DNA from: Nematostella vectensis
Lineage: Eukaryota > Cnidaria > Anthozoa > Actiniaria > Edwardsiidae
Direction: 5' to 3'
NCBI RefSeq assembly: GCF_932526225.1
Contig: NC_064041.1
Span: 14,852,951-14,916,950, forward strand
Length of the DNA stretch: 64,000 nt
The notes under the pieces are model-generated. The model worked only from the letters and a program-made list of their open reading frames with translations. It was not told the DNA's origin and ran no database searches. Position numbers and translations under genes: made by a program. How positions within the stretch are numbered: the stretch's first letter is position 1; the number at the start of each line of letters is the position of its first letter. Shown one piece after another: positions 12,201 to 20,664 of this stretch.

Positions 12201-15200
12201 AGGAGATTAAGCAGGTCAGTGCTGTAGACTCAGGGGAGGGGATGGGGGGTGCCAGAAAAGGAGATTAAGCAGGTCAGTGCTGTAGACTCAGGGAAGGGGA
12301 TGGGGGGTGCCGGAAAAGGAGATTAAGCAGGTCAGTGCTGTAGACTCAGGGAAGGGGATGGGGGTTGCCAGAGAAGGAAATTAAGCAGGTCAGTGCTGTA
12401 GACTCAGGGGAGGGGATGGGGTGTGCCGGAAAAGGAGATTAAGCAGGTCAGTGCTGTAGACTCAGGGGAGGGGATGGGGGGTGCCGGAAAAGAAGATTAA
12501 GCAGGTCAGAGCTATTGTCTCGAAGGTACCGAAAAGTGAAACAGGTTTTGTAGACTCAAGGGGAGGTGGGGGCGGAAAAGAAAGTGAAACGGTCAGGTTC
12601 CATTTTGTCATCCTAGTACAATACCAAGTTGGAAAAAGCAACCATTTCCATTAACTGATTTGTGATATTGCGATATTTCAATTTGAAATTAATAAATTTA
12701 GTATAAAACATTGTTTTAAATGTACAAATGTCTTTGCATAATTTGACTTCCATTATGAAATGGAAACCATCACGAGAGTGAGGCCGACTAGAGCACTTTA
12801 TCACGTCAGTAACTTGAGCGAATTGCTATCATCCAACTTGTTTTTCATTCCCAGAATTGTTCCCTCGTAGGTGATGAAGTGGGCTATCCGTAAGATGAAC
12901 CTGACTCAGTACGCAAAGACCCCGTGCAAGACCTACAGTGGAGGCAACAAGAGAAAGCTCTCCACGGCTATAGCGCTCATAGGCGACCCACCAATCATAT
13001 TCTTAGTAAGTATTTCGTCATGACCCACCAATCATATTCTTAGTATTTCGTCATAGGCGACCCACCAATCATATTCTTAGTAAGTATTTCGTCATGACCC
13101 ACCAATCATATTCTTAGTATTTCGTCATAGGCGACCCACCAATCATATTATTAGTATTTCGTCAAAGGCGACCACCAATCATATTCTTAGTAAGTGTTTC
13201 GTCATAGGCGACCACCAATCATATTCTTAGTAAGTATTTCGTCATAGGCGACCACCAATCATATTATTAGTATTTCGTCATAGGTGACTACCAATCATAT
13301 TCTTAGTAAGTATTTCGTCATAGGCGACTACCAATCATATTCTTAGTAAGTATTTCGTCATAAGTGGCCCACCGATCATATTCTTAGTAAGTATTTCGTC
13401 ATAGGCTACTACCAATCATATTCTTAGTAAGTATTTCGTCATAGGCGACTACCAATCATATTCTTAGTATTTCGTCATAATTGGCCCACCAATCAAATTC
13501 TTAGCAAGTATTCGTCATAGGCGACTACCAATCATATTCTTAGTAAGAATTTCGTCATAAGTGGCCCACCAATTATATTCTTAGTATTTCGTCATAAGTG
13601 GCCCACCAATCAAATTCTTAGTAAGTATTTCGTCATAAGCGACTACCAATCATATTCTTAGTAAGTATTTCGTCATAGGCGACCACCAATCATATTCTTA
13701 GTATTTTGTCATAGGCGATTACCAATCATATTCTTAGTAAGTATTTCGTCATAAGTGGCCCACCAATCATATTCTTAGTAAGTATTTCGTCATAAGTGGC
13801 CCACCAATCAAATTCTAATTAGAGTAAAGTAAACTGGTTGTCCAGTTTTTAGCCAGTGACTTTCTTGGTCGTTTTTACGAATTTTTCTATATGGCACGAG
13901 GCGCATTAGGCGTGATATCCCTCTATAGCAAAATTCGTTGTTGCGCGACCTCCCAGAACCGACAATATCTTTCTTCGTTTGGGAAAATAGCGCGTAGTCA
14001 ATCAAACCAAACAATCAAAACCAGACAAACCGCCCCCAAAGCTTGTGTCTGACTACGCGCTATTCACAAACGAGACAAGGATTTTGGATTCACCGAGGTC
14101 GCGCAACAACGAATTTGGCTGTAATATCTGGGTTGATAAAATTCCTCTTTTTAATAGCCCTTATCGTCTTCGTTATCTTCTAGGGCGAGCCTACAATAGC
14201 CCTTATCGTCTTCGTTATCTTCTAGGACGAGCCTACAATAGCCCTTATCGTCTTCGTTATCTTCTAGGACGAGCCCACAATAGCCCTTATCGTCTTCGTT
14301 ATCTTCTAGGACGAGCCTACAATAGCCCTTATCGTCTTCGTTATCTTCTAGGACGAGCCCACAATAGCCCTTATCGTCTTCGTTATCTTCTAGGACGAGC
14401 CCACAATAGCCCTTATCGTCTTCGTTATCTTCTAGGACGAGCCCACAATAGCCTTTATCGTCTTCGTTATCTTCTAGGACGAGCCTACAATAGCCCTTAT
14501 CGTCTTCGTTATCTTCTAGGACGAGCCCACAATAGCCCTTATCGTCTTCGTTATCTTCTAGGACGAGCCTACAATAGCCCTTATCGTCTTCGTTATCTTC
14601 TAAGACGAGCCCACAATAGCCCTTATCGTCTTCGTTATCTTCTAAGACGAGCCCACAATAGCCCTTATCGTCTTCGTTATCTTCTAGGACGAGCCTACAA
14701 TAGCCCTTATCGTCTTCGTTATCTTCTAGGACGAGCTCACAATAGCCCTTATCGTCTTTGTTATCTTCTAAGACGAGCCCACAATAGCCCTTATCGTCTT
14801 CGTTATCTTCTAGGACGAGCCTACAATAGCCCTTATCGTCTTCGTTATCTTCTAAGACGAGCCCACAATAGCCCTTATCGTCTTCGTTATCTTCTAGGAC
14901 GAGCCCACGACAGGAATGGATCCGGGTGCACGGCGCTTCCTGTGGAACCTCATCCTGAACATCGTCAAAGATGGGCGATCAGTGGTGCTGACCTCTCACA
15001 GGTATGACGTCACTGGTATCGTGAAATTCCGCTCTAAGCGCTCTAACTGATAGATAAAGGCTTCGAAAATTATATTATTCAAAATCTGTGTGATAGAACA
15101 TACTGTTTATCAAGGAAACTGTATTTTACAAATGTTGTCCTTATACATAAATTCTCACTTTACATATTTTCTGTTCCGTTTTGCTCATTTCCTTGATGTC

Positions 15201-18200
15201 TTAGTGTTCACTTTAGAAACAGCCAATTTATTGTCGGGGTTGACTTGACTCAAAGTCATTCCCTTATACCCCTACGAACAAAGGCACAGCATAGGGAAGA
15301 AGGCGGTTGATGTTGTTAACTTGCCTTGCTCTCAGGGTTTTAATTTTACATGCACTAAGAGAATCAATTCTAAAAAAAGCTAGTAAAGACAAGTGATTTT
15401 ATGTTAGTCTTTCCCGGGTGACTAGATAGTTCTTTGAGTTCTGCTATCTTTATTTGTTTCAGTATGGAGGAATGTGAAGCCTTGTGCAGTCGCCTCGCTA
15501 TCATGGTCAACGGACGGTTCAAATGCCTCGGCAGCTGTCAACATCTCAAAAACAGGTAGATTGCCATGAAGACCGGAAAACAGGTAGGCCATGAAGACCG
15601 TAAACAGGTAGGCCGTGAAGACAGGAAACGGGTGTGCCATGAAGACAGGAAACGGGTGTGCCATTAGGACCGGAAATGGATGTTCCATTAAAACCAGAAA
15701 CAGGTATGCCATGAAGACCGGAAACCGGTAGGCCATGAAGACAGGAAACGGATGTGCCATGAAGACAGGAAACGGGTGTACCATGAAGACAGGAAACGGG
15801 TGTGCCATAAGGACCGGAAATAGATGTGCCATAAAGACCGGAAACAGGTATGCCATGAAGACCGGAAACAGGTATGCAATGAAGACCGGAAACAGGTATG
15901 CAATGAAGACCGGAAACAGGTTTGCATGAAGACCGGAAACAGGTATGCCACGGAGACCGGAATCAGGTATACCACGAAGACCGGTAACTGATATGTTATG
16001 AAGACCGGAACCAGGTTTGCCACAAGGACCGGAAGCAGGTATGCCACAAGGACCGGAAACAGGTATGCCATTAGAACCAGGAGGATAGAATTATAACGGA
16101 GCATTAAGATTTAGAAGATAGACAGGAAAACAAATACTTAGCTTTGATGATGTCTGCAGGTTTGGCGAAGGTTATATCATCACTGTGCGTATCCAAGGCG
16201 ACGTCCCTAATCTTGAGCCCGCCATCACACACTTTACTGAGCACTTCCCACGGGCCACTCTTAAGGTATCTAAACAATTTCCTTTTGTATTTTACGTTAG
16301 GCCTATTATTTATTGAAATAAGCAAAGATGCAAGAGGGGATGTAAGATGCTTACTTCGCATGTGAAAATAGTTGCTAGGGAGACACGAGCGGAAAAAAAA
16401 TTAAGGGGACGGTTTACGTCGGCTTCGCGAGGGATACACGAGCGGAGAAGACATTAAATGGACGGTTCAAGTCTCCTTCGCGAGGGAGACACGAGCGGAG
16501 AAGGAATGAAAATGACTGTTCACATCTGCTTCGCGAGGGAGACGCGAGCGGAGAAGGAATAAAAGGGGCGGTTCACGTCTGCTTCGCGAGGGATACACGA
16601 GCGGAGAAGGAATGAAAGGGGCGGTTCACGTCTGCTTCGCGAGGGATACACGAGCGGAGAAGGAATGAAAGGGGCGGTTCACGTCTGCTTCGCGAGGGAG
16701 ACGCGAGCGGAGAAGGAATGAAAATGACGGTTCACGTCTGCTTCGCGAGGGAGACGCGAGCGGAGAAGGAATGAAAATGACGGTTCACGTCTGCTTCGCG
16801 AGGGAGACGCGAGCGGAGAAGGAATGAAAATGACGGTTCACGTCTGCTTCGCGAGGGAGACGCGAGCGGAGAAGGAATGGAAATGACGGTTCACGTCTGC
16901 TTCGCGAGGGAGACACGAGCGGAGAAGGAATGAAAGGGGCGGTTCACGTCTGCTTCGCGAGGTTTTCACACGCTGGTGTGCGTCTGATGTCTGCACTTAC
17001 TTTTCCGTCTCCGTTTACTTTGCTTGTGAAAAGCTGTTTTTTTTTGCGTTTTACACGCTCTAGTAAAAGTGGTTGATTGTGCTTAATTCCTTTTTCAATG
17101 ATTTAGACGCTCCGATGTGTCGGGCGGATAGAGCATTTACGAGCAGCTGTCATCCAGCCCTTTCCTCGGCTTCTGAGAAAAGAAATTGGCCTGCCACCAA
17201 AAGTCTATTGAGTAGCGTCCGTCTGTAAGATTTTGGCCGACTCCGTACACAAAATTGGTCTGAGAAGTAAGCGCGCATAGACGAGCCTTTCATTGGTTAA
17301 GTTTTGAGGACGGTCATAAGTAAAAGCGAAGATAGCCTCGAAGCGTGTCCGGGCCGTATTAAGTGTCCAGTTGATAGATCTAAATCACGCTATTTGGTTG
17401 GAAACCTCCGTAGGTGTTATTGGTTTAGTTTTAAATAACGATAGTTATAAGTAAATTTGGGACATCTCAAAAGCTCTTTTAGCTGCCATTGGTTAATTTT
17501 GTTGGCTTTATCACGTGCCGGTGGCTTCTTGTGTACAGGAACGTCATCACAACATGCTTCAGTACCAGATACCCTCGGGCATCATGACGCTGGATCAGAT
17601 CTTTGGGAACATCGAGGACTACCAGGATCGACTGGGCATCGAGGACTACTCAGTCAGCCAGACAACATTAGACAATGTGAGTGTTTAAAAGAAGCCGCCA
17701 TTTTATGCTCCAGCAAATTGCTTCAAGTGTGTGACTCAAAGCATCTATTTTCATCGGCTAATTCAAGTAACATAGATGCTTTCAATCAGACATCGTCAGT
17801 TTTCACGCAACAAGACCGTTGTATTCTCAAATGAAAACATGTAAACAAAAACAACGGTTTGGCTGATCGACATTCCTTAAAGCCTTCTTGGTTTACAATG
17901 GAACATTGAAGTATTTGTACTCGATATATCGATAATTTCAATCAACATCTTGGCTCCCAACAACATTAGAATACACAAATTTTCTCCATATACTTTACCT
18001 CACAGCACAACACCTCATCGGACTTAACTTTATCGTACGCGTCTCCCTCGCTATAACTTAACTGATTTTATTTATCACAGGTATTCATCAACTTTGCCCG
18101 CCAGCAGACAGACGAGACGGAATACAACGAGCAACTGCCTGCCAGTGATATCGCAGGCTCATTACAAGGCGAGCGCCCGCGCTCCATGTTGTCAGAGGAG

Positions 18201-19120
18201 ATTCACTTTAGTGTTCTAGAAGATGATGAGGAAGGCGCAAGGGTTTTCTTTACTGATCGGGTATGTCACGTGATTGAAGAATGATTCGAAACTTCCTGTC
18301 TAGGGAAAGATGCTTGGAGTTTTGTCATATTCAATCATCTTTTATTTTGCTAAATTTATTTTTGGTTTTACACTTAGTTCTACCAGCCCTTATCCACCGT
18401 GTGTAAGCCGACCTAAACCATTTCTTGCATGCACCACACTCATCTTCCCGCACCCTACACCTTGTCTCACCCTACTCAACGTCACCTCACCTTATACCAC
18501 TTTGCCAATCACTTATGTTCACCTTACCCTAACCCACCTAGCGTGATTCCACGCTACTCCTACGTCTCATCCTACTCCACGGCACCTCACCTTATACCAC
18601 CTTGCCAATCACTTATGTTCACCTTACCCTAACCCACCTAGCGTGATTCACCCAGATAACATACGTACTCAGCCTTATTAATCCTTCGCCTCTTACATTA
18701 TTCCACCATACCTTATTTCACCTAATGACACCTAGGTAACATACGTACTCAGCCTTATTACTCCTCCGCGTCTTACATTATTCCACCATACCTTATTCCA
18801 CCCAATGACACCTAGGTAACATACGTGCTCAGCCTTATTACTCCTCCGCGTCTCCCCTTATTCCACCATACCTTATTTCACCTAATGACACCTAGGTAAC
18901 ATACGTACTCAGCCTTATTACTCCTCCGCGTCTTACCTTATTCCACCTAATATTACCTAGATAACATAAGTACTCAGCCTTATTGTGTCACCTAGATAAC
19001 ATTACGTTACCACCCCTTAGTTTACCTCAGAATACGTTACCTTGCCGGGACTGAGTCCTCATCCTATTTTATTTTGTTTAACAGGCTCGGCTTGCGTTCT
19101 CGACAGAAGAAGCAACGTGA
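1..19120 (+). CDS. ABCA-family (ABCA1/4/7-like) lipid transporter, C-terminal half, 20 exons
   Basis: Full-size ABCA transporters move lipids across membranes using ATP. The exons joined in phase give the end of extracellular domain 2, the last membrane helices and the complete second nucleotide-binding domain: Walker [11 protein letters not shown]-loop YCPQFD, signature [10 protein letters not shown], Walker B IIFL/DEP split across two exons, and the H-loop LTSHS. A VFINFA motif follows, which is the family's conserved C-terminal VFVNF box. Exons: 1-203, 610-715, 1059-1170, 1693-1762, 2428-2602, 3148-3262, 4068-4215, 4555-4678, 4998-5130, 5767-5887, 6424-6495, 7336-7442, 8135-8276, 12871-13005, 14898-15001, 15463-15555, 16160-16265, 17539-17676, 18081-18260, 19085-19120. 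Phases agree at every junction and all splice sites are GT-AG. The 5' half lies outside the window. Nine introns carry splice-site-spanning tandem arrays. The exact paralogue is not resolved. Confidence 0.93.
149..366 (+). repeat. 54-bp tandem array spanning exon 1 donor, ~4 copies
   Basis: The final ~50 bases of ABCA exon 1 plus CAGGTAACCC repeat with donors at 201, 255, 309 and 363. The 54-base spacing is exact. Use of a downstream donor would add sequence containing an in-frame TAA. Confidence 0.95.
610..715 (+). CDS. ABCA exon 2 (extracellular domain 2)
   Basis: Acceptor GTCCAG|G, donor AAG|GTACAT. Encodes [10 protein letters not shown], equivalent to the RYGGFSLG region of ABCA1. Ends in phase 0. 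Confidence 0.85.
1059..1170 (+). CDS. ABCA exon 3 (extracellular domain 2, WYNNKGYHA)
   Basis: A poly-T tract precedes the acceptor GGTAG|T. Encodes [20 protein letters not shown], closely matching the ABCA WFNNKGWH block. Donor TATG|GTATGT, phase 1. Its last ~45 bases recur in the array that follows. Confidence 0.9.
1127..1390 (+). repeat. ~70-bp tandem array spanning exon 3 donor, ~4 copies
   Basis: The unit combines the last ~45 exon bases (CCCCAAGAGTAA...), the donor region and ~25 intron bases. Later copies have drifted, and some donors read GTAATG or GTAAGG. Confidence 0.9.
1441..1488. repeat. Perfect 48-bp inverted repeat
   Basis: Two 23-base arms (1441-1463, 1466-1488) are exact reverse complements around a 2-base centre, with a GGCC core near the loop. 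It lies in ABCA intron 3. Confidence 0.95.
1693..1762 (+). CDS. ABCA exon 4 ([10 protein letters not shown])
   Basis: Acceptor TTTCCAG|GA, donor TATTT|GTAAGT, phase 2. Encodes the GITAYNHP block that precedes the membrane helices in ABCA proteins. Confidence 0.88.
2428..2602 (+). CDS. ABCA exon 5 (transmembrane helix, [13 protein letters not shown])
   Basis: Acceptor TTCACCAG|G, donor GACATG|GTGAGC. Encodes a hydrophobic helix with [12 protein letters not shown], then [10 protein letters not shown] and [10 protein letters not shown], all hallmark ABCA residues. Confidence 0.94.
2622..2799. mobile_element. MITE-like element, 178 bp
   Basis: Ends AAGGCTGATTTAGACAGCAC / GTGCTGTCTAAATCGGCCTT form ~21-bp terminal inverted repeats with one or two mismatches. 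The interior has no coding potential. The superfamily was not identified. Confidence 0.7.
2860..2900 (+). repeat. Half copy of foldback element
   Basis: Shares CGAACGTCTCTCTATTTAGT and the following GGCCAGCGAGC with the foldback at 19912-19998, but only one arm is present here. Confidence 0.6.
2989..3160 (+). repeat. 39-bp tandem array spanning exon 6 acceptor, 5 copies
   Basis: TTCTTAG|TGTAACTACC recurs every 39 bases (AG at 2990, 3029, 3068, 3107 and 3146, within a base). Each unit holds a pyrimidine tract, the AG and the first 11 exon bases. The last copy is the real acceptor. Confidence 0.95.
3148..3262 (+). CDS. ABCA exon 6 (transmembrane helix)
   Basis: The acceptor TTCTTAG|TGTAAC is the last of five identical acceptor copies in a 39-bp array. 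Encodes [17 protein letters not shown] and a second hydrophobic stretch. Donor TACGG|GTAAGG. Confidence 0.9.
3640..4035 (+). repeat. Diverged ~90-100-bp tandem repeats, ABCA intron 6
   Basis: Phrases such as CTCGTTTTAACC, CAGTAAAATAA, CCGTGCCCGTT and CTACTGTACTAGAC recur four or five times with indels. Not derived from an exon. Confidence 0.65.
4068..4215 (+). CDS. ABCA exon 7 (WSITPMMYP membrane segment)
   Basis: The acceptor CGATCAG|C completes Gly and is followed by WSITPMMYP, an invariant ABCA motif, and a hydrophobic helix. Donor GATGAG|GTAATA, phase 0. Confidence 0.93.
4555..4678 (+). CDS. ABCA exon 8 ([10 protein letters not shown])
   Basis: Acceptor TTGGCAG|G, donor [27 protein letters not shown] matches the ABCA FPHFCLGRGL block. 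Confidence 0.93.
4998..5130 (+). CDS. ABCA exon 9 (last transmembrane helix)
   Basis: Acceptor TTTCAG|G. Encodes [17 protein letters not shown], then a hydrophobic helix and a basic end FLKRR. The donor GACG|GTAAGT is duplicated several times downstream. Confidence 0.92.
5069..5360 (+). repeat. Tandem copies of exon 9 end and donor
   Basis: About three ~65-70-bp copies of the last exon bases (GCATTCTTCATCCTGACCAT...) plus donor follow the exon. They are succeeded by four short ~27-bp copies containing only TTCTTGAAA and GGTAAGTGA. Confidence 0.9.
5767..5887 (+). CDS. ABCA exon 10 (acidic linker to second nucleotide-binding domain)
   Basis: Acceptor TTTTCAG|G, donor ACGAAG|GTCAGT. Encodes an Asp/Glu-rich linker ending VKIENLTK, which leads into the nucleotide-binding domain as in other ABCA proteins. 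Confidence 0.88.
5957..6150. mobile_element. Harbinger-like MITE, ~190 bp
   Basis: Termini GGGCGCGTTTTTTT and AAAAAAACACGCC are inverted repeats flanked by TTA-type triplets, as expected of PIF/Harbinger elements. The subterminal regions (GGAATGGGAATG / CATTCTCATGCCGG) are also inverted. Confidence 0.55.
6316..6430 (+). repeat. 28-bp tandem array spanning exon 11 acceptor, 4 copies
   Basis: CCCGTGGTGTNTTTACAG|ATTTACTATT repeats every ~28 bases. Each unit has a complete acceptor and the first exon bases; the final copy is the exon start at 6424. Confidence 0.93.
6424..6495 (+). CDS. ABCA exon 11 (start of second nucleotide-binding domain)
   Basis: Encodes [13 protein letters not shown], equivalent to AVDRICVGIPPGE of ABCA1. 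The acceptor TTTACAG|ATT is the fourth copy in a 28-bp array. Donor GAGAG|GTATGT. Confidence 0.9.
6496..7335 (+). other. ABCA intron 11, no gene seen
   Basis: AT-rich intron sequence. I see no coding exon, RNA gene or clear repeat. Confidence 0.6.
7336..7442 (+). CDS. ABCA exon 12 (Walker A of second nucleotide-binding domain)
   Basis: Encodes [19 protein letters not shown], the ATP-binding P-loop. Acceptor GCGCAG|TGC, donor TACCG|GTACTA. The open frame upstream of 7336 is intronic. Confidence 0.96.
8135..8276 (+). CDS. ABCA exon 13 (Q-loop)
   Basis: Encodes [14 protein letters not shown] and [11 protein letters not shown]. Acceptor AAACAG|C, donor AAGCAG|GTCTGT. The last ~20 bases of the exon seed the 4.25-kb array that follows. 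Confidence 0.95.
8254..12515 (+). repeat. 4.25-kb G-rich minisatellite seeded by exon 13 donor, ~70 copies of ~59 bp
   Basis: Each unit holds GGTGCC[A/G]GA[A/G]AAGGAGATTAAGCAG|GTCAGT, which is the exon 13 end plus donor, then CTGTAGACTCAG and runs of G4-G6. Variant units recur in the same order about 1.5 kb apart (for example GGATAGGGGG near 9057 and 10557, GGGAATGGGGTG near 9805 and 11310), showing a higher-order duplication of about 25 units. The three G-runs per unit give G-quadruplex potential on the transcribed-sense strand. Confidence 0.95.
12871..13005 (+). CDS. ABCA exon 14 (ABC signature, start of Walker B)
   Basis: Encodes [17 protein letters not shown] and the Walker B strand PPIIFL. 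Acceptor CTCGTAG|G, donor TTCTTA|GTAAGT. Confidence 0.96.
12989..13815 (+). repeat. ~41-bp tandem array spanning exon 14 donor, ~20 copies
   Basis: The unit CCACCAATCATATTCTTA|GTAAGTATTTCGTCAT includes the last 20-odd bases of exon 14 and the donor. Some units lack TAAG and so lose the donor consensus. Confidence 0.94.
14155..14910 (+). repeat. 42-bp tandem array spanning exon 15 acceptor, ~18 copies
   Basis: CCTTATCGTCTTCGTTATCT plus TCTAG|GACGAGCC repeats every 42 bases. The unit is divisible by three and stop-free in one frame, giving a fortuitous long open frame; the real exon begins at 14898. Confidence 0.95.
14898..15001 (+). CDS. ABCA exon 15 (Walker B DEPT, D-loop, H-loop)
   Basis: Encodes [17 protein letters not shown] and VVLTSH. 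The acceptor CTTCTAG|GACGAG is the last of about 18 copies of a 42-bp unit. Donor CACAG|GTATGA. Confidence 0.96.
15463..15555 (+). CDS. ABCA exon 16 ([17 protein letters not shown])
   Basis: Acceptor GTTTCAG|T completes the Ser of LTSHS. Encodes [17 protein letters not shown]. The donor AACAG|GTAGAT lies at the head of a 24-bp array. Confidence 0.95.
15545..16080 (+). repeat. 24-bp tandem array spanning exon 16 donor, ~22 copies
   Basis: The unit GACCGGAAACAGGTATGCCAT retains the exon's AAACAG|GTA junction. Copies vary at GCCAT/GCAAT and ACCGG/ACAGG. Confidence 0.92.
16160..16265 (+). CDS. ABCA exon 17 ([11 protein letters not shown])
   Basis: Acceptor TCTGCAG|G, donor TTAAG|GTATCT. Encodes [13 protein letters not shown], matching the region after the ABCA nucleotide-binding domain. 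Confidence 0.92.
16380..16965 (+). repeat. ~54-bp tandem array, ABCA intron 17, ~11 copies
   Basis: The unit contains GAGGGAGACGCGAGCGGAGA and GACGGTTCACGTCTGCTTCG. It starts ~110 bases after the exon 17 donor and contains no exon sequence, unlike the splice-anchored arrays. Confidence 0.9.
17539..17676 (+). CDS. ABCA exon 18 ([12 protein letters not shown])
   Basis: Acceptor GTACAG|G, donor GACAAT|GTGAGT. Encodes [10 protein letters not shown] and [12 protein letters not shown], near-identical to other ABCA tails. Confidence 0.94.
18081..18260 (+). CDS. ABCA exon 19 (VFINFA box)
   Basis: Acceptor ATCACAG|G, donor GATCGG|GTATGT. Begins with VFINFARQQ, the ABCA VFVNF motif, followed by an acidic cytoplasmic tail. 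Confidence 0.92.
18480..18990 (+). repeat. Two tandem repeat families in the last ABCA intron
   Basis: First a ~95-bp unit (CACCTTATACCAC... AACCCACCTAGCGTGATT) twice, then a ~75-bp unit (CACCTAGGTAACATACGTACT...) about four times. Not exon-derived. Confidence 0.8.
19085..19120 (+). CDS. ABCA terminal exon with stop
   Basis: Acceptor TTAACAG|G in phase 0 is followed by 11 codons and TGA; the protein ends TEEAT. An AATAAA lies about 220 bases downstream (near 19344). The short size makes this less certain than the other exons. Confidence 0.7.
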   Translation, partial: ARLAFSTEEAT

Positions 19121-20595
19121 CAAAGACCCAGATAAGGTTTAATAACAACCAGAAAACGTAACCGAATGAAATGTGGCACTACCAGGCTGATAGGCTTTTA
19201 TGCATACACCCATTTTTGTTTTAGATAACAATCCTAACACATTCTCTGCTATTTTTCTAAAAACATATTTTATAGTATTCTTCAGATGTACCGTAGAACA
19301 TACTATGCTATTGTAATTGAAAAATAGGATTTTTTCTTGATCAGACAATAAATCTTTTTTAGAATTAGGGCTTAAATTGCGTAAATTGTAATGTTTAATA
19401 GGAAAATTCATAGGGGTTCTTATGCAGTAGGCGAAATTTTTAATCTCAAAACGTAGATTATTTAGAATACAAGTTATGGCAAATAATGAATACTTTATGG
19501 TCGGTTCCATTGCTTAAAAAATAGGTTCAAATTTCTATTTCAACATTCCAAAGATGCTTGTGTTTGTTTGAGATATTAGAAGATATTTTGGTCCTAAGAT
19601 TTGGGAAAACTAAAATAAACTTAAAAAGAATTGGGGAAAACGAAACACATTTTTTTTTTCAACTGAAAAGATACTTTGAATTATAAAATAATAAGTCAAG
19701 GGGCGGGCCAAAAGATATTTGAGGAAAGATAGGTCATTTATCGTGCACTCGAGGCTGTAAAGATAATTCTTTTTTTCTCATATTTCTTATGGTCAGTCCC
19801 TGGTTATTCACCTATTTTAAATACGATTGCACTCAAGAATCCATATATCGTGACCCGCAGTGGCTCATGGGTGACGTTTACATTATTTTAGCATCTTGGT
19901 ACACTTAAGCCTATCCAGAGCCTCGAACGTCTTTCTATTTAGTGGCCAGCGAACCTCGTCTCAAGCTCGCTGGCCATTAAATAGAGAGACGTTCTGGCTT
20001 TCTTACACGAGTTACACGACAAGACTGACTTGGTAGTATTTTATTAAAGTTTTTTGAGTTTTTACTCGGTTTATCACAGAGTTGTGGGAAGACATCGGGG
20101 AGGTGAATGCACGAAAAGAGAAGTTGTGGCATTCACTTTGCGTGGGTGAGGTGAAATTGGGAATGGGCTATTGAGCATCGCGTGATGCCGTATATTTAAT
20201 GTTTGGTAAGCAGAGAAGAGATAGTATTTAATAGAATCTAAGATTACAATTGTCAGCATTGGAAGTATAATAAATTATTAGTTTTGGTACTCATTGCTTT
20301 TGGAATTCTTTTGTTTTGATTTGGCTTGATTGGCAGAATCGGTCTCAATCCTCACCCACATACCTCACATCGTGGACAAGTCGAAGGCATAGGAAAACAA
20401 ATGCGTACAAAGCACAGTAGACTACAATAACAATTGTTTATTCCCTATACGCTCTACTAAAGAATTTTGGACAGTTTTGATAAACTGGATTTGTGAAAGA
20501 ATTCTAGAAGACTATTGTCCAACACTGTACCGAAGCTGCATAATATAATTCCAACAATACATTGTGATTTAAGTATTTGCCAACAGTGTATGCCG
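19121..20595. other. Intergenic region between convergent ABCA and VARS
   Basis: AT-rich, tail-to-tail spacer containing the foldback element at 19912-19998. I see no further gene. Confidence 0.6.
19912..19998. mobile_element. Small foldback element (~87 bp)
   Basis: CCAGAGCCTCGAACGTCT...GTGGCCAGCGAA and its near reverse complement (CTCGCTGGCCATTAAATAGA...ACGTTCTGGCT) form a hairpin. One arm recurs at 2860-2900. Confidence 0.6.
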
Positions 20596-20664
20596 TTACT
20601 CGGCCATCTTTAGAGACTCCAGGGCGCGCTGCATTTTAAGAATTTCAGCCTCTGTTTCTTGTAT
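20596..20664 (-). CDS. VARS1: VARS terminal exon with stop
   Basis: Acceptor TGTAG|A. Encodes [20 protein letters not shown] and ends with TAA, closing the C-terminal coiled coil. Confidence 0.88.
   Translation of the reverse strand: MQETEAEILKMQRALESLKMAE

Noticed and set aside
8254-12515. CRISPR-like array
   Set aside because: Units are contiguous and degenerate, without unique spacers, and derive from an ABCA exon end in an animal gene.
14045-15007. 320-codon frame repeating [13 protein letters not shown]
   Set aside because: Stop-free only because the 42-bp acceptor array is a multiple of three; the real exon is 14898-15001.
15422-16104. Minus-strand frames rich in AYLFPVFM
   Set aside because: Antisense of the 24-bp donor array; no independent gene evidence.
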